Source: Flavobacteriales bacterium UBA1986 (GTDB taxonomy: Bacteria > Bacteroidota > Bacteroidia > Flavobacteriales_G > Salibacteraceae). From it: a DNA stretch of 39,069 nt. Positions 16,475 to 26,505 of the stretch are shown here, piece by piece. The translations under genes were made by a program, and so were the position numbers. Location of the stretch: contig DDDG01000015.1 of assembly GCA_002336245.1 (NCBI GenBank), positions 1 to 39,069 on the forward strand, written 5' to 3'. Each line of letters begins with the position of its first letter. The first letter of the stretch is position 1. Below the pieces are notes generated by a model that was given only the letters and a program-made list of their open reading frames with translations, ran no database searches and was not told the origin of the DNA.

Positions 16475-17374
16475 ATGAATAACACTATGAATAAGGAGCA
16501 AGAATTGAAAGAGATCGTGAAAGAGCGGTATGCTAAGATTGCCGAACAAGGAAAGGCGGAAAACGCGTCTTCCTGTTGTGGTGCTACCACTCCTTCGAAC
16601 AAGGTCTACAACATCATGATGGACGACTACTTTGATACCGAGGGTTACTCTCCCGACGCAGATCTCGGATTGGGCTGTGGCTTACCTACTCAGTTCTCCA
16701 ACATTCAAAAAGGAGATACCCTGATCGATTTAGGTTCTGGCGCTGGCAACGATTGTTTTGTGGCGCGTCATGAAACTGGTGCGGAAGGAAAAGTAATCGG
16801 CATCGACTTCACCCCAATTATGGTTGAGAAGGCTCGGATGAATGCAGAAAAGTTGGGCTACAACAACGTTGAATTTCGAGAAGGTGATATTGACGCCATG
16901 CCGGTGAGCGATGATGTCGCTGACGTGATTGTCAGCAATTGCGTGTTGAACCTCGTCCCGAACAAGCAGAAGGTCATACACGAAATTTTTAGGGTTTTAA
17001 AACCTGGCGGACACTTCAGCATTTCAGACATCGTGCTGGTTGGAGACTTGCCAGAGGCCTTGAGAGAAGATGCAGAGATGTATGCTGGTTGCGTAGCTGG
17101 TGCCATTCAGAAATCCGATTACCTCGGGCTGATTGAGGATCAAGGTTTTCAAAACATCAAAGTTCAGAAAGAGAAGACCATTGTCATTCCAGATGACATT
17201 CTTGAAAAATACCTCTCCACTGAAGAGATTCAGTCATTCAGCAAAGGAACTACTGGGATCTTCAGCATCACGGTCTACGCAGAAAAACCCGGTGTAAAAA
17301 GCGGTAAAATCAAGCTAAAAATGGCGGATTTATCTCAGGGGAATTCTTGCTCTCCCGAGAGCGGATGTTGCTGA
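16475..17374 (+). CDS. arsM: Arsenite S-adenosylmethionine methyltransferase
   Basis: This 299-residue cytoplasmic enzyme should methylate As(III) using SAM. The SAM motif I is LIDLGSGAGNDCF (83-95). The cysteines used for arsenite binding are Cys68 (GLGCGLP), Cys156 (SNCVLNL) and Cys206 (YAGCVAGA); Cys34-Cys35 near the N-terminus and a Cys-rich C-terminal end (CSPESGCC) match the family. The start could also be the ATG at 16487. No arsR, arsB or arsC gene is adjacent; instead it sits 15 bases after tspO, so a resistance operon of the usual kind is absent here. It is full length. Confidence 0.95.
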   Translation: MNNTMNKEQELKEIVKERYAKIAEQGKAENASSCCGATTPSNKVYNIMMDDYFDTEGYSPDADLGLGCGLPTQFSNIQKGDTLIDLGSGAGNDCFVARHETGAEGKVIGIDFTPIMVEKARMNAEKLGYNNVEFREGDIDAMPVSDDVADVIVSNCVLNLVPNKQKVIHEIFRVLKPGGHFSISDIVLVGDLPEALREDAEMYAGCVAGAIQKSDYLGLIEDQGFQNIKVQKEKTIVIPDDILEKYLSTEEIQSFSKGTTGIFSITVYAEKPGVKSGKIKLKMADLSQGNSCSPESGCC

Positions 17375-17532
17375 TATCCGTCACGCTGTTTTAGGCCATT
17401 TGTTGTAAAAAATGGTCACTACTCTTCCTTGTATTTAGATCACCACTTCAGTAACCATCGGCGTCAAAGACTCAGTCAGTCTGGGATAAAGCCATTCATG
17501 AGAAGCTAGATTATGGATTGATTGACTTATTG

Positions 17533-17540
17533 TACATTTG
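17533..17540 (+). promoter_or_regulatory. Bacteroidota -7 element upstream of secreted protein gene
   Basis: TACATTTG is an exact TAnnTTTG match 35 bases before the start codon at 17576. This spacing fits a short 5' untranslated leader. The -33 partner is not clear. Confidence 0.5.
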
Positions 17541-17575
17541 ACCTTTAGTTCATTTCCACACACAATTCCATTCCC

Positions 17576-18640
17576 ATGAAATTTGGTTTAACAACACTAG
17601 TAGTACTTCTCTCTTCTTATTTCGCTCTAGGTCAAAACGTACCCATCGATTTTGAAACTCCAGGCAATGGAGCTACATGGAATTGGACGGTTTTCGAAAA
17701 TGACGTCAATCCTTTATTGGAGATTATAGTGAACCCAGACCCATCGGGCATCAACAAATCGTGTACGGTTGCCAAGTTTACCTCTCTTGTAGCTGGAAGA
17801 CCATACGCAGGCGTTGAGTCATTGCACGGTGCAGGAATAGGAAGTTGGACCGTTACAGACTCTACCGACACCATTCGAATTATGGTTTGGAAATCCGTCA
17901 TCAGTGACGTTGGTATCAAACTGGTTCGTTCCGACAACTGGTCTTTAGGAGAAATCAAGATTGCGAATACAGTTACGAATGAATGGGAAGAAATCATTTT
18001 TGACTTCTCGGCACACATTGGAAACACTTACGATCAAATCGTCATCTTCCCTGACTTCCAGGCAAGAACCACCGACAACATTTCTTACTTCGATCACATT
18101 TATGGTGATGCAAGCACCTCAGGAGGTTGTGGTTGCACTGCTACTGAAACTGCGCCGGTTCCAGACAGCGTAGACTTGGCTGATGTGGAAGGAACTTGCA
18201 GCGTTGATAGCTTGGTTCCACCCACCGCAACCGACAGCTGTGGCGAGACTGTATTTGGAACACACAATGCAGTTCTTCCAATCACTACTCTTGGCAGCAC
18301 CATCGTTACTTGGACATACACAGACCGTGGTGGAAACGATACTACCCAACTTCAAAATGTTGTCATCCGATGTGCAAATGGATTCGATGACATTCAATCG
18401 TCGAAATTTTCGATTCACCCAAACCCCTCTAAGGGTTTCGTGACTATCGCGACGAAAGATGCGTTCGAGGGACAAATTGTGCTTCGAGATCTTCTCGGAC
18501 GTGAATTGAAGCGACTTGATGTAAATTCAAACGAAACTGTACTGGATTTACGCAGCTTGCCGTCAAAAGGCATCTATTTCACTGAGCTCGTCGATGCGAA
18601 CGGCAGCACTCTAGAAGTTAAAAAGGTGATCTACGAATAA
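17576..18640 (+). CDS. T9SS-secreted protein with one binding-like module and an HYR domain
   Basis: This 354-residue protein has a signal peptide ending near LGQN. A beta-sandwich module follows (about 22-175; PIDFETPGN, NPDPSGINKS, FSAHIGNTYDQIVIF) that resembles the four-repeat protein at 11289-13523. Next is an HYR/immunoglobulin-like domain (about 185-265) with paired cysteines and the typical TTLGSTIVTWTYTDRGGND. A T9SS type A sorting domain closes it (from about 280, FSIHPNPSKGFVTI to KKVIYE). There is no catalytic domain; it is probably a cell-surface or secreted glycan-binding or adhesive protein. Confidence 0.87.
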   Translation: MKFGLTTLVVLLSSYFALGQNVPIDFETPGNGATWNWTVFENDVNPLLEIIVNPDPSGINKSCTVAKFTSLVAGRPYAGVESLHGAGIGSWTVTDSTDTIRIMVWKSVISDVGIKLVRSDNWSLGEIKIANTVTNEWEEIIFDFSAHIGNTYDQIVIFPDFQARTTDNISYFDHIYGDASTSGGCGCTATETAPVPDSVDLADVEGTCSVDSLVPPTATDSCGETVFGTHNAVLPITTLGSTIVTWTYTDRGGNDTTQLQNVVIRCANGFDDIQSSKFSIHPNPSKGFVTIATKDAFEGQIVLRDLLGRELKRLDVNSNETVLDLRSLPSKGIYFTELVDANGSTLEVKKVIYE

Positions 18641-18701
18641 TAAAGTAGACGCCTTTCTCCTAGCCTTTCTGGTTCAATACAAATTTTTCTAGCCAGCTTT
18701 C

Positions 18702-18977
18702 ATGGCTGTAACCGTAGGCTTTACCAAGATGGGCCACATGATGAAAGTTCTCTTCAGGGCTGCTTTAAGCAAATTTAAATTGGCCCAATTCACGGCAGAG
18801 GCCAATACCAAGGATTTGGAAATTCTAGCTGGCATGATTGAAAATAAGAAGGTTCGTGTTCATATTGAGAAAGTCTACCCCTTCGAAAAAACACCCGAGG
18901 CCATTGCTTATATTGAGTCAATGCGGACGAAGGGAAAAGTGGTGATGGTTTGGGATGAAGAGCTGAATGCTGAGTGA
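18702..18977 (+). pseudogene. 3' fragment of a zinc-type alcohol dehydrogenase (MDR) gene
   Basis: The 91 residues correspond to the C-terminal quarter of a medium-chain dehydrogenase/reductase: a helix-rich catalytic part, then DLEILAGMIENKKVRVHIEK, YPFEKTPEAIAYIES and GKVVMVW at the end. The GroES-like and Rossmann regions are absent. A TAG at 18690, four codons before the ATG, closes the frame. It is therefore a remnant of a deleted gene. The full-length MDR gene at 24003-24971 belongs to a different subgroup, so it is not the source by simple duplication. Confidence 0.72.
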
Positions 18978-19074
18978 GCCGAAAATAGCGCGTACCTTGT
19001 TCGATGATAGTTCGGCAAGGCCTTGTTAATAACTAACATGAACATTCCAGTGCTGGCTGTGTCCTTATGACTAA

Positions 19075-20496
19075 ATGAAAATTCTACTCACTGGCTCAAC
19101 CGGATATATTGGAAAACGCATACTGCCCGTACTGGTAAACAAAGGCCATCACGTCGTTTGCTGCGTTCGGGATAAGTCGAGGTTCAATCCACCTCAATCT
19201 TTAAAAGCCAACATATCGGTCATTGAGATCGATCTACTGGATGAATCGTCGTTGGAAAAGGTTCCTTATGACATTGACGTCGCCTACTATCTCGTTCATT
19301 CCATGTCATCCTCCGACGACTACAAATCCTTGGAATTGCAATGTGCTGAAAATTTCCGAAAATCCCTTTCCAGCAAGAGAGTAAAGCAAGTCATCTACCT
19401 CAGTGGAATCGTAAACGAAAGCAATTTATCGACGCACTTAATGTCTCGAAAAGCCGTGGAAGATGAGCTGGGAAAAGGCGATTACAGCCTTACAAGCTTA
19501 CGAGCGGGCATCATCGTTGGATCAGGAAGTGCCTCGTTCGAGATCATGAGAGATTTGATTGAGAAGCTTCCAGTAATGATTACACCCAAATGGCTTCTCA
19601 CGAAATGCCAACCCATTGGGGTTTCTGATGTTCAGCGCTTTTTAACAGAATGTCTCTTAGTCGAGAAAACCTTCAATCGAAATTTTGACCTTGGCTGCGA
19701 GGACGTACTCACATACAAGGAGATGCTTTTGGGAATAGCGGAAGTGCGAAATCTAAAACGTAAAATTTGGACCGTTCCGGTTATGACGCCAAGGCTCTCC
19801 TCCTACTGGCTTTACTTCGTGACTTCAACGTCCTATAAACTCGCCAGCTCACTTGTTGATAGTATGAAGGTTGAAGTCGTGTGCCGGGATAACGAGATCA
19901 ATCGAATTCTGAACATTCAACCGATATCCTACAAAGAGGCGCTCATTCGCGCCTTTGCCAAGATTGAAAGCAATGAAATCGCATCCAGTTGGAAAGACTC
20001 GTATTCCAGCAGCGATCTCAACATAAACATCTCAGAATTTATCCGGGTTCCCACCTTTGGGTGTTATAAAGATGAGCGCAAAAGAAAGTTCATTAATCGC
20101 GATTCAAGCATCCAAAAAATCTGGAGCATTGGAGGTGAAAAAGGATGGTACTATGGGAATTGGCTCTGGAGAATCCGAGGCTATTTGGATAAACTCTTCG
20201 GTGGCGTTGGCCTGAGGAGAGGACGTACCAATGTGACTTCTTTGGCCGCCGGTGATTCCTTAGATTTTTGGCGCGTTTTATATGCAAATAAAGAAGAAGG
20301 GCGCTTGCTGCTTTTTGCGGAAATGAAACTGCCTGGAGAAGCATGGCTGGAATTTCGATTGGAGGGAGACCAATTGGTTCAGACGGCCACCTTCAGACCT
20401 CTAGGCTTGGCAGGAAGAATTTACTGGCTAGCCGTCACACCTTTTCACGGCTTCATTTTCAATGGCTTGGTAAGCGCCTTAAGTAAGGACAGTTAA
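19075..20496 (+). CDS. SDR oxidoreductase with C-terminal DUF2867 domain
   Basis: This 473-residue protein consists of an NAD(P)-binding atypical SDR domain (LLTGSTGYIGKR at the N-terminus; YYLVHSM, VIYLSGIV, LRAGIIVGSGS) followed by a DUF2867 domain (about 325-470, with GWYYGNWLWRIRGYLDK and LRRGR). The SDR-DUF2867 fusion is common in Bacteroidota and Actinobacteria; its substrate is unknown. In several bacteria such genes lie near photolyase/DUF2256/DUF2805 clusters, and such a cluster begins 4.6 kb downstream here. The start ATG follows a short intergenic stretch. Confidence 0.88.
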   Translation: MKILLTGSTGYIGKRILPVLVNKGHHVVCCVRDKSRFNPPQSLKANISVIEIDLLDESSLEKVPYDIDVAYYLVHSMSSSDDYKSLELQCAENFRKSLSSKRVKQVIYLSGIVNESNLSTHLMSRKAVEDELGKGDYSLTSLRAGIIVGSGSASFEIMRDLIEKLPVMITPKWLLTKCQPIGVSDVQRFLTECLLVEKTFNRNFDLGCEDVLTYKEMLLGIAEVRNLKRKIWTVPVMTPRLSSYWLYFVTSTSYKLASSLVDSMKVEVVCRDNEINRILNIQPISYKEALIRAFAKIESNEIASSWKDSYSSSDLNINISEFIRVPTFGCYKDERKRKFINRDSSIQKIWSIGGEKGWYYGNWLWRIRGYLDKLFGGVGLRRGRTNVTSLAAGDSLDFWRVLYANKEEGRLLLFAEMKLPGEAWLEFRLEGDQLVQTATFRPLGLAGRIYWLAVTPFHGFIFNGLVSALSKDS

Positions 20497-20574
20497 GCCG
20501 AAGCACCGTCACTACTTTAGCTGTTACCATCCCCTCTGAATCCATACCTTAGCCATTCATTTCAATCAACGCAT

Positions 20575-20922
20575 ATGAATCTCTTCTTCAAGTCAATGAT
20601 TGCAATAGTTATCGTTGGTTCCAGCTTCGCCTTCACAAGCATTCAGAATGAAGGATTGGAAGTCACATATGGTGTTTCAGCAGACAATCCATCGAGCATT
20701 GAGCTTCGCCTGAACAAAGACTTCAGCGTTAACTATCAAGACTTTTCAAACCCAAAGCAAAAGATTAAGGTTCAAGGAACTTATACGCTGAAGAACAGAA
20801 AGGTTCAGCTCACAAGTCAAGATGCGAGCCCCAGCTTTCACGACAAATGGAAGTTTAGCGAAGAAGGCACAAAAGCAAGCTCACGAAAAGGCTTGGCTTT
20901 TTACACCTTGAGTAAAAAATAG
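20575..20922 (+). CDS. Small exported protein of unknown function
   Basis: This 115-residue protein has a hydrophobic signal segment ending near AFTS. The mature part appears as a small beta-rich domain (LEVTYGVSADNPSSIELRLN, VQGTYTLKNRKVQLTSQ) ending in basic residues. It is conserved-looking but not recognised. The LpoB-like gene starts 57 bases downstream. Confidence 0.68.
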   Translation: MNLFFKSMIAIVIVGSSFAFTSIQNEGLEVTYGVSADNPSSIELRLNKDFSVNYQDFSNPKQKIKVQGTYTLKNRKVQLTSQDASPSFHDKWKFSEEGTKASSRKGLAFYTLSKK

Positions 20923-20979
20923 ATCACCAGCCAACAAGAGTATTCCCTGTTGGAAATCAACGAATTAAGCAATAGCCTC

Positions 20980-21570
20980 ATGAATAAGTTGTCGATTTTT
21001 AGTGCCGTATTTTTCATTTTCGCACTAGCTATGCCTTCCTGCTCTCCGTCAAAAAAAGTAACACGGATTGATGAAAAGCAAGCCGTTGATCTCAGCGGGA
21101 GATGGAACGACACGGACTCAAGAATGGTTTCTGAAGAAATGATTCGGGATGGCTTATCTGGAGATTGGATATCTGATTTTGTGGCAGCGAAGGGTCGAAA
21201 ACGGACGGTTTTAGTCGGCATCATTCGAAACAAAAGCAGTGAGCACATCAGTACCGACATCTTTATTAAAGACATCGAACGGGAATTCATCAATTCAGGA
21301 AAAGTAAAAATCGTTCAGGGTGGAGAAGCGCGTGACCAGTTGCGAAAAGAACGCTTGGAACAGCAAGACTTCGCCTCTACGAAGTCAGCAGCCGAATGGG
21401 GAATGGAACTTGGTGCAGACTATATTTTACAAGGAACGGTAAATTCCATCACCGACGCAAATAGCAAACAGAAATTGGTCTTTTACCAGGTTGATTTAGA
21501 GCTGACACATATGGAGAGCAACGAAAAAGTCTGGCTAGGTAGCAAGAAGATTAAGAAGGTCGTTAAGTAG
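20980..21570 (+). CDS. LpoB-like penicillin-binding-protein activator lipoprotein
   Basis: From the ATG at 20980 (a TTG at 20950 precedes the signal and is unlikely) the product is 196 residues with a lipobox (ALAMPSC). The rest matches the LpoB fold: DLSGRWNDTDSRMVSEEMI, RTVLVGIIRNKSSEHISTDIF, IERE-FINSGKVKIVQGG, GADYILQGTVNSI and LTHMESNEKVWLGSKKIKK. Gammaproteobacterial LpoB stimulates PBP1b at the outer membrane; a related envelope role is inferred. In Bacteroidota it commonly precedes a COG3014 gene, as seen here. Confidence 0.9.
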   Translation: MNKLSIFSAVFFIFALAMPSCSPSKKVTRIDEKQAVDLSGRWNDTDSRMVSEEMIRDGLSGDWISDFVAAKGRKRTVLVGIIRNKSSEHISTDIFIKDIEREFINSGKVKIVQGGEARDQLRKERLEQQDFASTKSAAEWGMELGADYILQGTVNSITDANSKQKLVFYQVDLELTHMESNEKVWLGSKKIKKVVK

Positions 21571-21601
21571 GCGATCAAAAGTTACAATCACTCACCTCTC
21601 A

Positions 21602-23032
21602 TTGAATAAATCAAGCATTAAAACACAATCCCAAGCCTATACTATTGGGATTGTACTTGCAGGGCTCCTAGTCTTCATTTCAAGTTGCGCAACCTATTAT
21701 GAAAAGAGTTTGTTGTTCCAAGAACAATTCGTTCAAGGAAAGTTTGAGGATGCGCGCAAAACGCTAGACAAGAACAAAAGAGCCGCCAAGGATAAGAATC
21801 GATTGCTCTATTTTTTCCAGAAAGGTGTCGTTCTTCAAATGCTGGAGAACTACTCTGAAAGCAACGAATCCTTTGAGGAGGCCTACATTTTCTCCGAAGA
21901 TTTCCAAAAGAGCTACGCGCGACAGGCAGCCAGCATTCTCAGCAACCCCACCACAATGGTATATGCAGGAGAAGATCATGAACTCGTTTTGATGCACTAT
22001 TTCAAAGCCTTGAACTTCCTGCGCATGAATCAATTTGATGAGGCTTTGGTTGAATGCCGAAGAATCAACAACAAATTGAACCTATTGAACGACCGTTACG
22101 AAAAGAAAAAGAATAGGTACAGGAGGGACGCATTTGCCCTGAATTTGATGGGCATTGCTTACGAGGCGTCTGGAGACGTCAACAATGCTTTCATTGCCTA
22201 CAGAAATGCATATGAGGCCTACGACGAGGACTACAAAGTGTATTTTGGGACTGAGGTTCCTGAACAACTCAAAAAAGACCTCCTCCGAACGGCCTATATG
22301 AATGGCTTCAAAGAGGAGCTTGAGAAATTTGAAGGAAAATTCTCAATGAAGTATGTACACGAAGAGAAAGCTGGTGGTGAGTTGGTGTTCTTCTGGCACA
22401 ACGGCTTGGGTCCTGTGAAAGATGAATGGAGCGTAAATTTCTTCCTGGTTAAAGGCCAAGGAGGACTTGTTATGTTTGAAAATGAGGAACTGGGACTTAG
22501 CTTTCCTTTCTCAACATCCTCTAATGGACAAAGCTCCGAAGGCATCGGCGATTTGAAATTTGTGCGTGTCGCATTTCCTCGATATCGCGAGCGCAAGCCC
22601 TATTACCGGAGTGCGATTTTGATTTCTGAAACTGAGACTTACCCGTTGGAAATGGCTGAGAACATCAACGACATTGCTTTTAAAACATTGGACGATCGAA
22701 TGCTTAGAGAACTTTCGACATCACTCATGAGATTGGCTGCGAAGCAAGCTGCCGAGCAAATGCTGCGGAAACAAAATGAGAATCATGGCGCATTGCTCTC
22801 TGTCATCAACAGTGTTTCGGAAAAAGCCGACACTCGAAACTGGCAAACACTTCCGTACAGCATTTCCTATGCGAGGGTTCCTCTTATAGAAGGAAGCAAT
22901 CCAATGAAACTGAAAGCCTTTTCCCCCAGGAAAAGCAGGGACACCGAAGAAGTGTTCAACTTTCAGGGAAAGACTGGACAAACTCAATTTTATATTTTCA
23001 ATAGTCTTGAGAGCATTCCACTCAACTATTGA
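21602..23032 (+). CDS. COG3014 family TPR-like lipoprotein
   Basis: The start is a TTG at 21602; no ATG near the leader fits. A lipobox (FISSC) is followed by helical repeats of TPR character (GKFEDARKTLDKN, LYFFQKGVVLQML, ALNFLRMNQFDEALVECRRI, LNLMGIAYEASGDVNNAFIAYRNAY). The C-terminal half is beta-rich with a Gly-Pro-rich region (WHNGLGPVKDEWSVNFF) typical of COG3014. The partner LpoB-like gene ends 31 bases upstream and a patatin gene follows after 27 bases, so the three probably form one operon acting at the cell envelope. The exact role is unknown. Confidence 0.88.
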   Translation: MNKSSIKTQSQAYTIGIVLAGLLVFISSCATYYEKSLLFQEQFVQGKFEDARKTLDKNKRAAKDKNRLLYFFQKGVVLQMLENYSESNESFEEAYIFSEDFQKSYARQAASILSNPTTMVYAGEDHELVLMHYFKALNFLRMNQFDEALVECRRINNKLNLLNDRYEKKKNRYRRDAFALNLMGIAYEASGDVNNAFIAYRNAYEAYDEDYKVYFGTEVPEQLKKDLLRTAYMNGFKEELEKFEGKFSMKYVHEEKAGGELVFFWHNGLGPVKDEWSVNFFLVKGQGGLVMFENEELGLSFPFSTSSNGQSSEGIGDLKFVRVAFPRYRERKPYYRSAILISETETYPLEMAENINDIAFKTLDDRMLRELSTSLMRLAAKQAAEQMLRKQNENHGALLSVINSVSEKADTRNWQTLPYSISYARVPLIEGSNPMKLKAFSPRKSRDTEEVFNFQGKTGQTQFYIFNSLESIPLNY

Positions 23033-23059
23033 TTTAATCGGCGTAATCCTAGATTAAAA

Positions 23060-23971
<912 letters not shown>

Positions 23972-24002
23972 AGCAATTCAAAAACAAATAAGCCGTCGTC
24001 AA

Positions 24003-24971
24003 ATGAAAGCTGCCGTAACCACCAAAGCAGGTAATCCCGAAGTAATCCAACTGCAGGTGGTTCCAAAACCAAAGGTCAAGGATGGCTGGGTGCGCATTCA
24101 AGTAAAGGCCTTTGGACTGAACAGATCGGAACTCTTCACCAGAAGAGGAGATTCGCTAGGAGTAGATTTCCCGCGAATACAAGGAATTGAATGTGTGGGA
24201 ATTGTTGACGAAGATCCTTCAAACACCTACCCTAAAGGTCAGCAGGTTGCAGCCATTATGGGCGGCATGGGCCGCTTCTACGACGGTGGATATGCTGAGT
24301 ACACGCTGGTCCCTCTCGAAATTGTGTTCCCATTTAAGAGTAAGCTCGACTGGGACATCCTAGGTGCCATTCCCGAAATGTTCCAAACGGTATCGGGTTC
24401 ATTGAATCAAGCCTTGGAAATTCAAAGCGGCGAAACCCAATTGATTCGTGGAGGCACTTCTTCCATTGGGATGTTGGCCTGTCAGCTCGCTAAAACAAAG
24501 GGATTGTCTGTGGTTTCTACCAGCAGGAACCCCGACAAGGTGAAGCACCTAAAAGACAATGGCGCCGATCATGTCGTACTCGAAACTGGTACCATCAGCG
24601 AATCCGTTCGAGAGATATTCCCAGACGGAGTCAACAAGGTTTTGGAGCTGATTGGAACTAGAACATTGAAAGATTCACTCAAATGCATCGCTCCAAGGGG
24701 AGTTGTTTGTATGACCGGAATTCTGGGAAATGAGTGGACAATACAAGAGTTTACTCCAATGGGAGACATTCCATCCTTAGGTAAACTCACTGTTTATATG
24801 GGTGTATCTAAAAACCTCTCTAAAAGTCTTTTACAAGAATTTATTGATGAGGTTGAAAGCGGGAACATTCGACTGAACATCGACCATGTATTTGGGCTCG
24901 ACGAACTTGCCATTGCCCACCAATACATGGAAGACAATAAGGCCAAAGGGAAGATTGTTGTACGACCATAA
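24003..24971 (+). CDS. Zinc-independent MDR / quinone-oxidoreductase-like protein
   Basis: This 322-residue medium-chain dehydrogenase/reductase has a GroES-like N-terminal domain (VKAFGLNRSELFTRRGD, FPRIQGIECVGIV) and a Rossmann part (IRGGTSSIGMLACQLAK; the usual GGxGxxG appears as GGTSSIG). No structural zinc cysteine cluster is visible, which fits the NADPH-dependent quinone oxidoreductase group. The substrate is unknown. It starts 31 bases after the patatin gene and may be read with it. Confidence 0.88.
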   Translation: MKAAVTTKAGNPEVIQLQVVPKPKVKDGWVRIQVKAFGLNRSELFTRRGDSLGVDFPRIQGIECVGIVDEDPSNTYPKGQQVAAIMGGMGRFYDGGYAEYTLVPLEIVFPFKSKLDWDILGAIPEMFQTVSGSLNQALEIQSGETQLIRGGTSSIGMLACQLAKTKGLSVVSTSRNPDKVKHLKDNGADHVVLETGTISESVREIFPDGVNKVLELIGTRTLKDSLKCIAPRGVVCMTGILGNEWTIQEFTPMGDIPSLGKLTVYMGVSKNLSKSLLQEFIDEVESGNIRLNIDHVFGLDELAIAHQYMEDNKAKGKIVVRP

Positions 24972-25083
24972 ATGAACGCACCTGCCCCATCAAGCTTTGC
25001 GTTAAGATTTTACCGCCCATCTCATTGGCAGGCTTGAACACTTTTTGGACTAACTCGTTCTTTCTTTATCTCTAGAACAATGC

Positions 25084-25374
25084 ATGAATTTCAAGCTTCC
25101 CCCTCTCACTGAACGCGAATTGAACCGTGTCATTGAAATGGCCTGGGAGGACCGCACGCCCTTCGAAGCCATAGAAGTGCAGTTTGATCTTTCTGAAAAG
25201 GATGTCATTAAATTGATGAGAAAGCATTTGAAGGCTTCCAGCTTCAAACTTTGGAGAAAGCGTGTAAATAGCGGCGTGAGCCAAAAGCATCTAAAAAAGA
25301 GAAGCAGCGAAATCACGCGCTTTAAAAGTAAAAGTCAACGAACAATCGCGAACAATAAAATCTCTAAGCGTTGA
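25084..25374 (+). CDS. DUF2805 (TIGR03643) small protein of photolyase clusters
   Basis: This 96-residue basic protein contains the DUF2805/TIGR03643 core: LTERELNRVIEMAWEDRTPF, EAIEVQFDLSEKDVIKLMRK and SSFKLWRKRV, which looks like a small helix-turn-helix unit. The tail is rich in Lys, Arg and Ser. Its TGA stop overlaps the TTG start of the photolyase-like gene by two bases, a sign of translational coupling. Members are known to co-occur with cryptochrome/photolyase genes; the molecular job is not established, and DNA binding is only inferred from the shape and charge. Confidence 0.88.
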   Translation: MNFKLPPLTERELNRVIEMAWEDRTPFEAIEVQFDLSEKDVIKLMRKHLKASSFKLWRKRVNSGVSQKHLKKRSSEITRFKSKSQRTIANNKISKR

Positions 25375-26462
25375 AATTCGAGGCATCCTATCAATTCGTT
25401 CTCGACAAAATCGACCGGATAGATCCATCGGCTTATGCACGAACTCGCAATTATGCGGATGGAGCCATAACAGGCCTCTCCCCTTACATTTCCAGAGGAT
25501 TCATCTCCACAAAGTTTGTTTTTGATAAACTTCAGGAGAAGGGATTTAAGCCCGGTGAAATGGAGAAGCTTCTTCAAGAGCTTGCATGGCGAGACTATTG
25601 GCAACAGGTGTGGAAGTCAAAAGGAGATTTAATCAATTCCGACCTCAAAAGAACTCAACCCGATTTCGAACACTGCCAGCTACCTAGTGCCGTATTGAAT
25701 GGTGAAACTGGCATAGAGGTCATTGATGAGCACATCAAACTCCTAAAAAGCACCGGATACATTCACAATCACATGCGCATGTACATCGCTGCGCTGGCCT
25801 GTAATCTTGGAAAAAGCCATTGGATACTTCCTGCTCAATGGATGTATTATCACCTCTTAGACGGCGACTGGGCTAGCAATGCCTTAAGCTGGCAGTGGGT
25901 TGCAGGAAGCAATGCAAACAAGAAGTATTACGTTAATCAAGAGAACATCAATCGGTTCTTTTACAGCAATCAACTAAACACCTTCTTAGACGTCGACTAC
26001 TCTTCCTTTGAAAATCCAGTGCTGCCAGAAGAGCTGAAAAAAACTGAGGTGCCAATACTGACGACGGAATTGCCGACCGCGGAAGCTTTATCGATTCATC
26101 CCGAACGACCTAGTTTGATTTACAATTACTACAACCTTGATCCTGAATGGCACAAAGGAGAGGACGTAAATCGGATTCTACTGCTGGAACCGGAAGTGTT
26201 TGCGAGCCATCCAGTGTCAAAAAAATGCATCGACTTTGCCATGGGACTGGCTGAGTGCATTCCAGGAATTCAGCTCTATGTAGGCTCTTTCGAAAACCTA
26301 ATGCAGGAATACAGCTTGAAGGACGTCTTTTACAAAGAACATCCCTTGAACACATCCTATCGTGGAACTCAAGAAGAACGCGATTGGATGTTCACGGTTG
26401 AGGGCTACTTCCCATCCTTCTTTGCCTTCTGGAAAAAATGTAAAAAAGAAATCGGTCTATAA
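25371..26462 (+). CDS. Photolyase/cryptochrome-like FAD-binding protein with unusual domain order
   Basis: This 363-residue protein starts at a TTG coupled to the DUF2805 stop. It begins directly with the photolyase FAD-binding domain: YARTRNYADGAITGLSPYIS (22-41), LAWRDYWQQVW (71-81), TGYIHNHMRMYIAALA (128-143) and DGDWASNALSWQWVAGSNAN (164-183). The usual N-terminal alpha/beta antenna domain is absent. A C-terminal region (about 265-360; NRILLLEP, GIQLYVGSFENLM, VFYKEHPLN, RDWMF) looks like a small alpha/beta unit resembling part of that missing domain. FAD binding is secure; repair versus signalling role is unknown. Its neighbours include a flavin reductase and DUF2256. Confidence 0.86.
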   Translation: MKFEASYQFVLDKIDRIDPSAYARTRNYADGAITGLSPYISRGFISTKFVFDKLQEKGFKPGEMEKLLQELAWRDYWQQVWKSKGDLINSDLKRTQPDFEHCQLPSAVLNGETGIEVIDEHIKLLKSTGYIHNHMRMYIAALACNLGKSHWILPAQWMYYHLLDGDWASNALSWQWVAGSNANKKYYVNQENINRFFYSNQLNTFLDVDYSSFENPVLPEELKKTEVPILTTELPTAEALSIHPERPSLIYNYYNLDPEWHKGEDVNRILLLEPEVFASHPVSKKCIDFAMGLAECIPGIQLYVGSFENLMQEYSLKDVFYKEHPLNTSYRGTQEERDWMFTVEGYFPSFFAFWKKCKKEIGL

Positions 26463-26505
26463 ATCGCTAAGCGCGGTCACACTGTCCTTAGCTCAAACGA
26501 AGTCC

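Noticed and set aside
17391..17416. Terminator after arsM
   Set aside because: A CCATTT/AAATGG hairpin exists but no T run follows it, so an intrinsic terminator is not supported.
18702..18977. Functional small dehydrogenase
   Set aside because: It lacks the Rossmann and GroES-like regions needed for cofactor and substrate binding, and resembles only the C-terminal end of the family.
25371..25400. Photolyase gene truncated at its 5' end
   Set aside because: The start is translationally coupled to an intact upstream gene and the protein has an extra C-terminal domain, so the missing N-terminal domain appears to be a family trait rather than a deletion.
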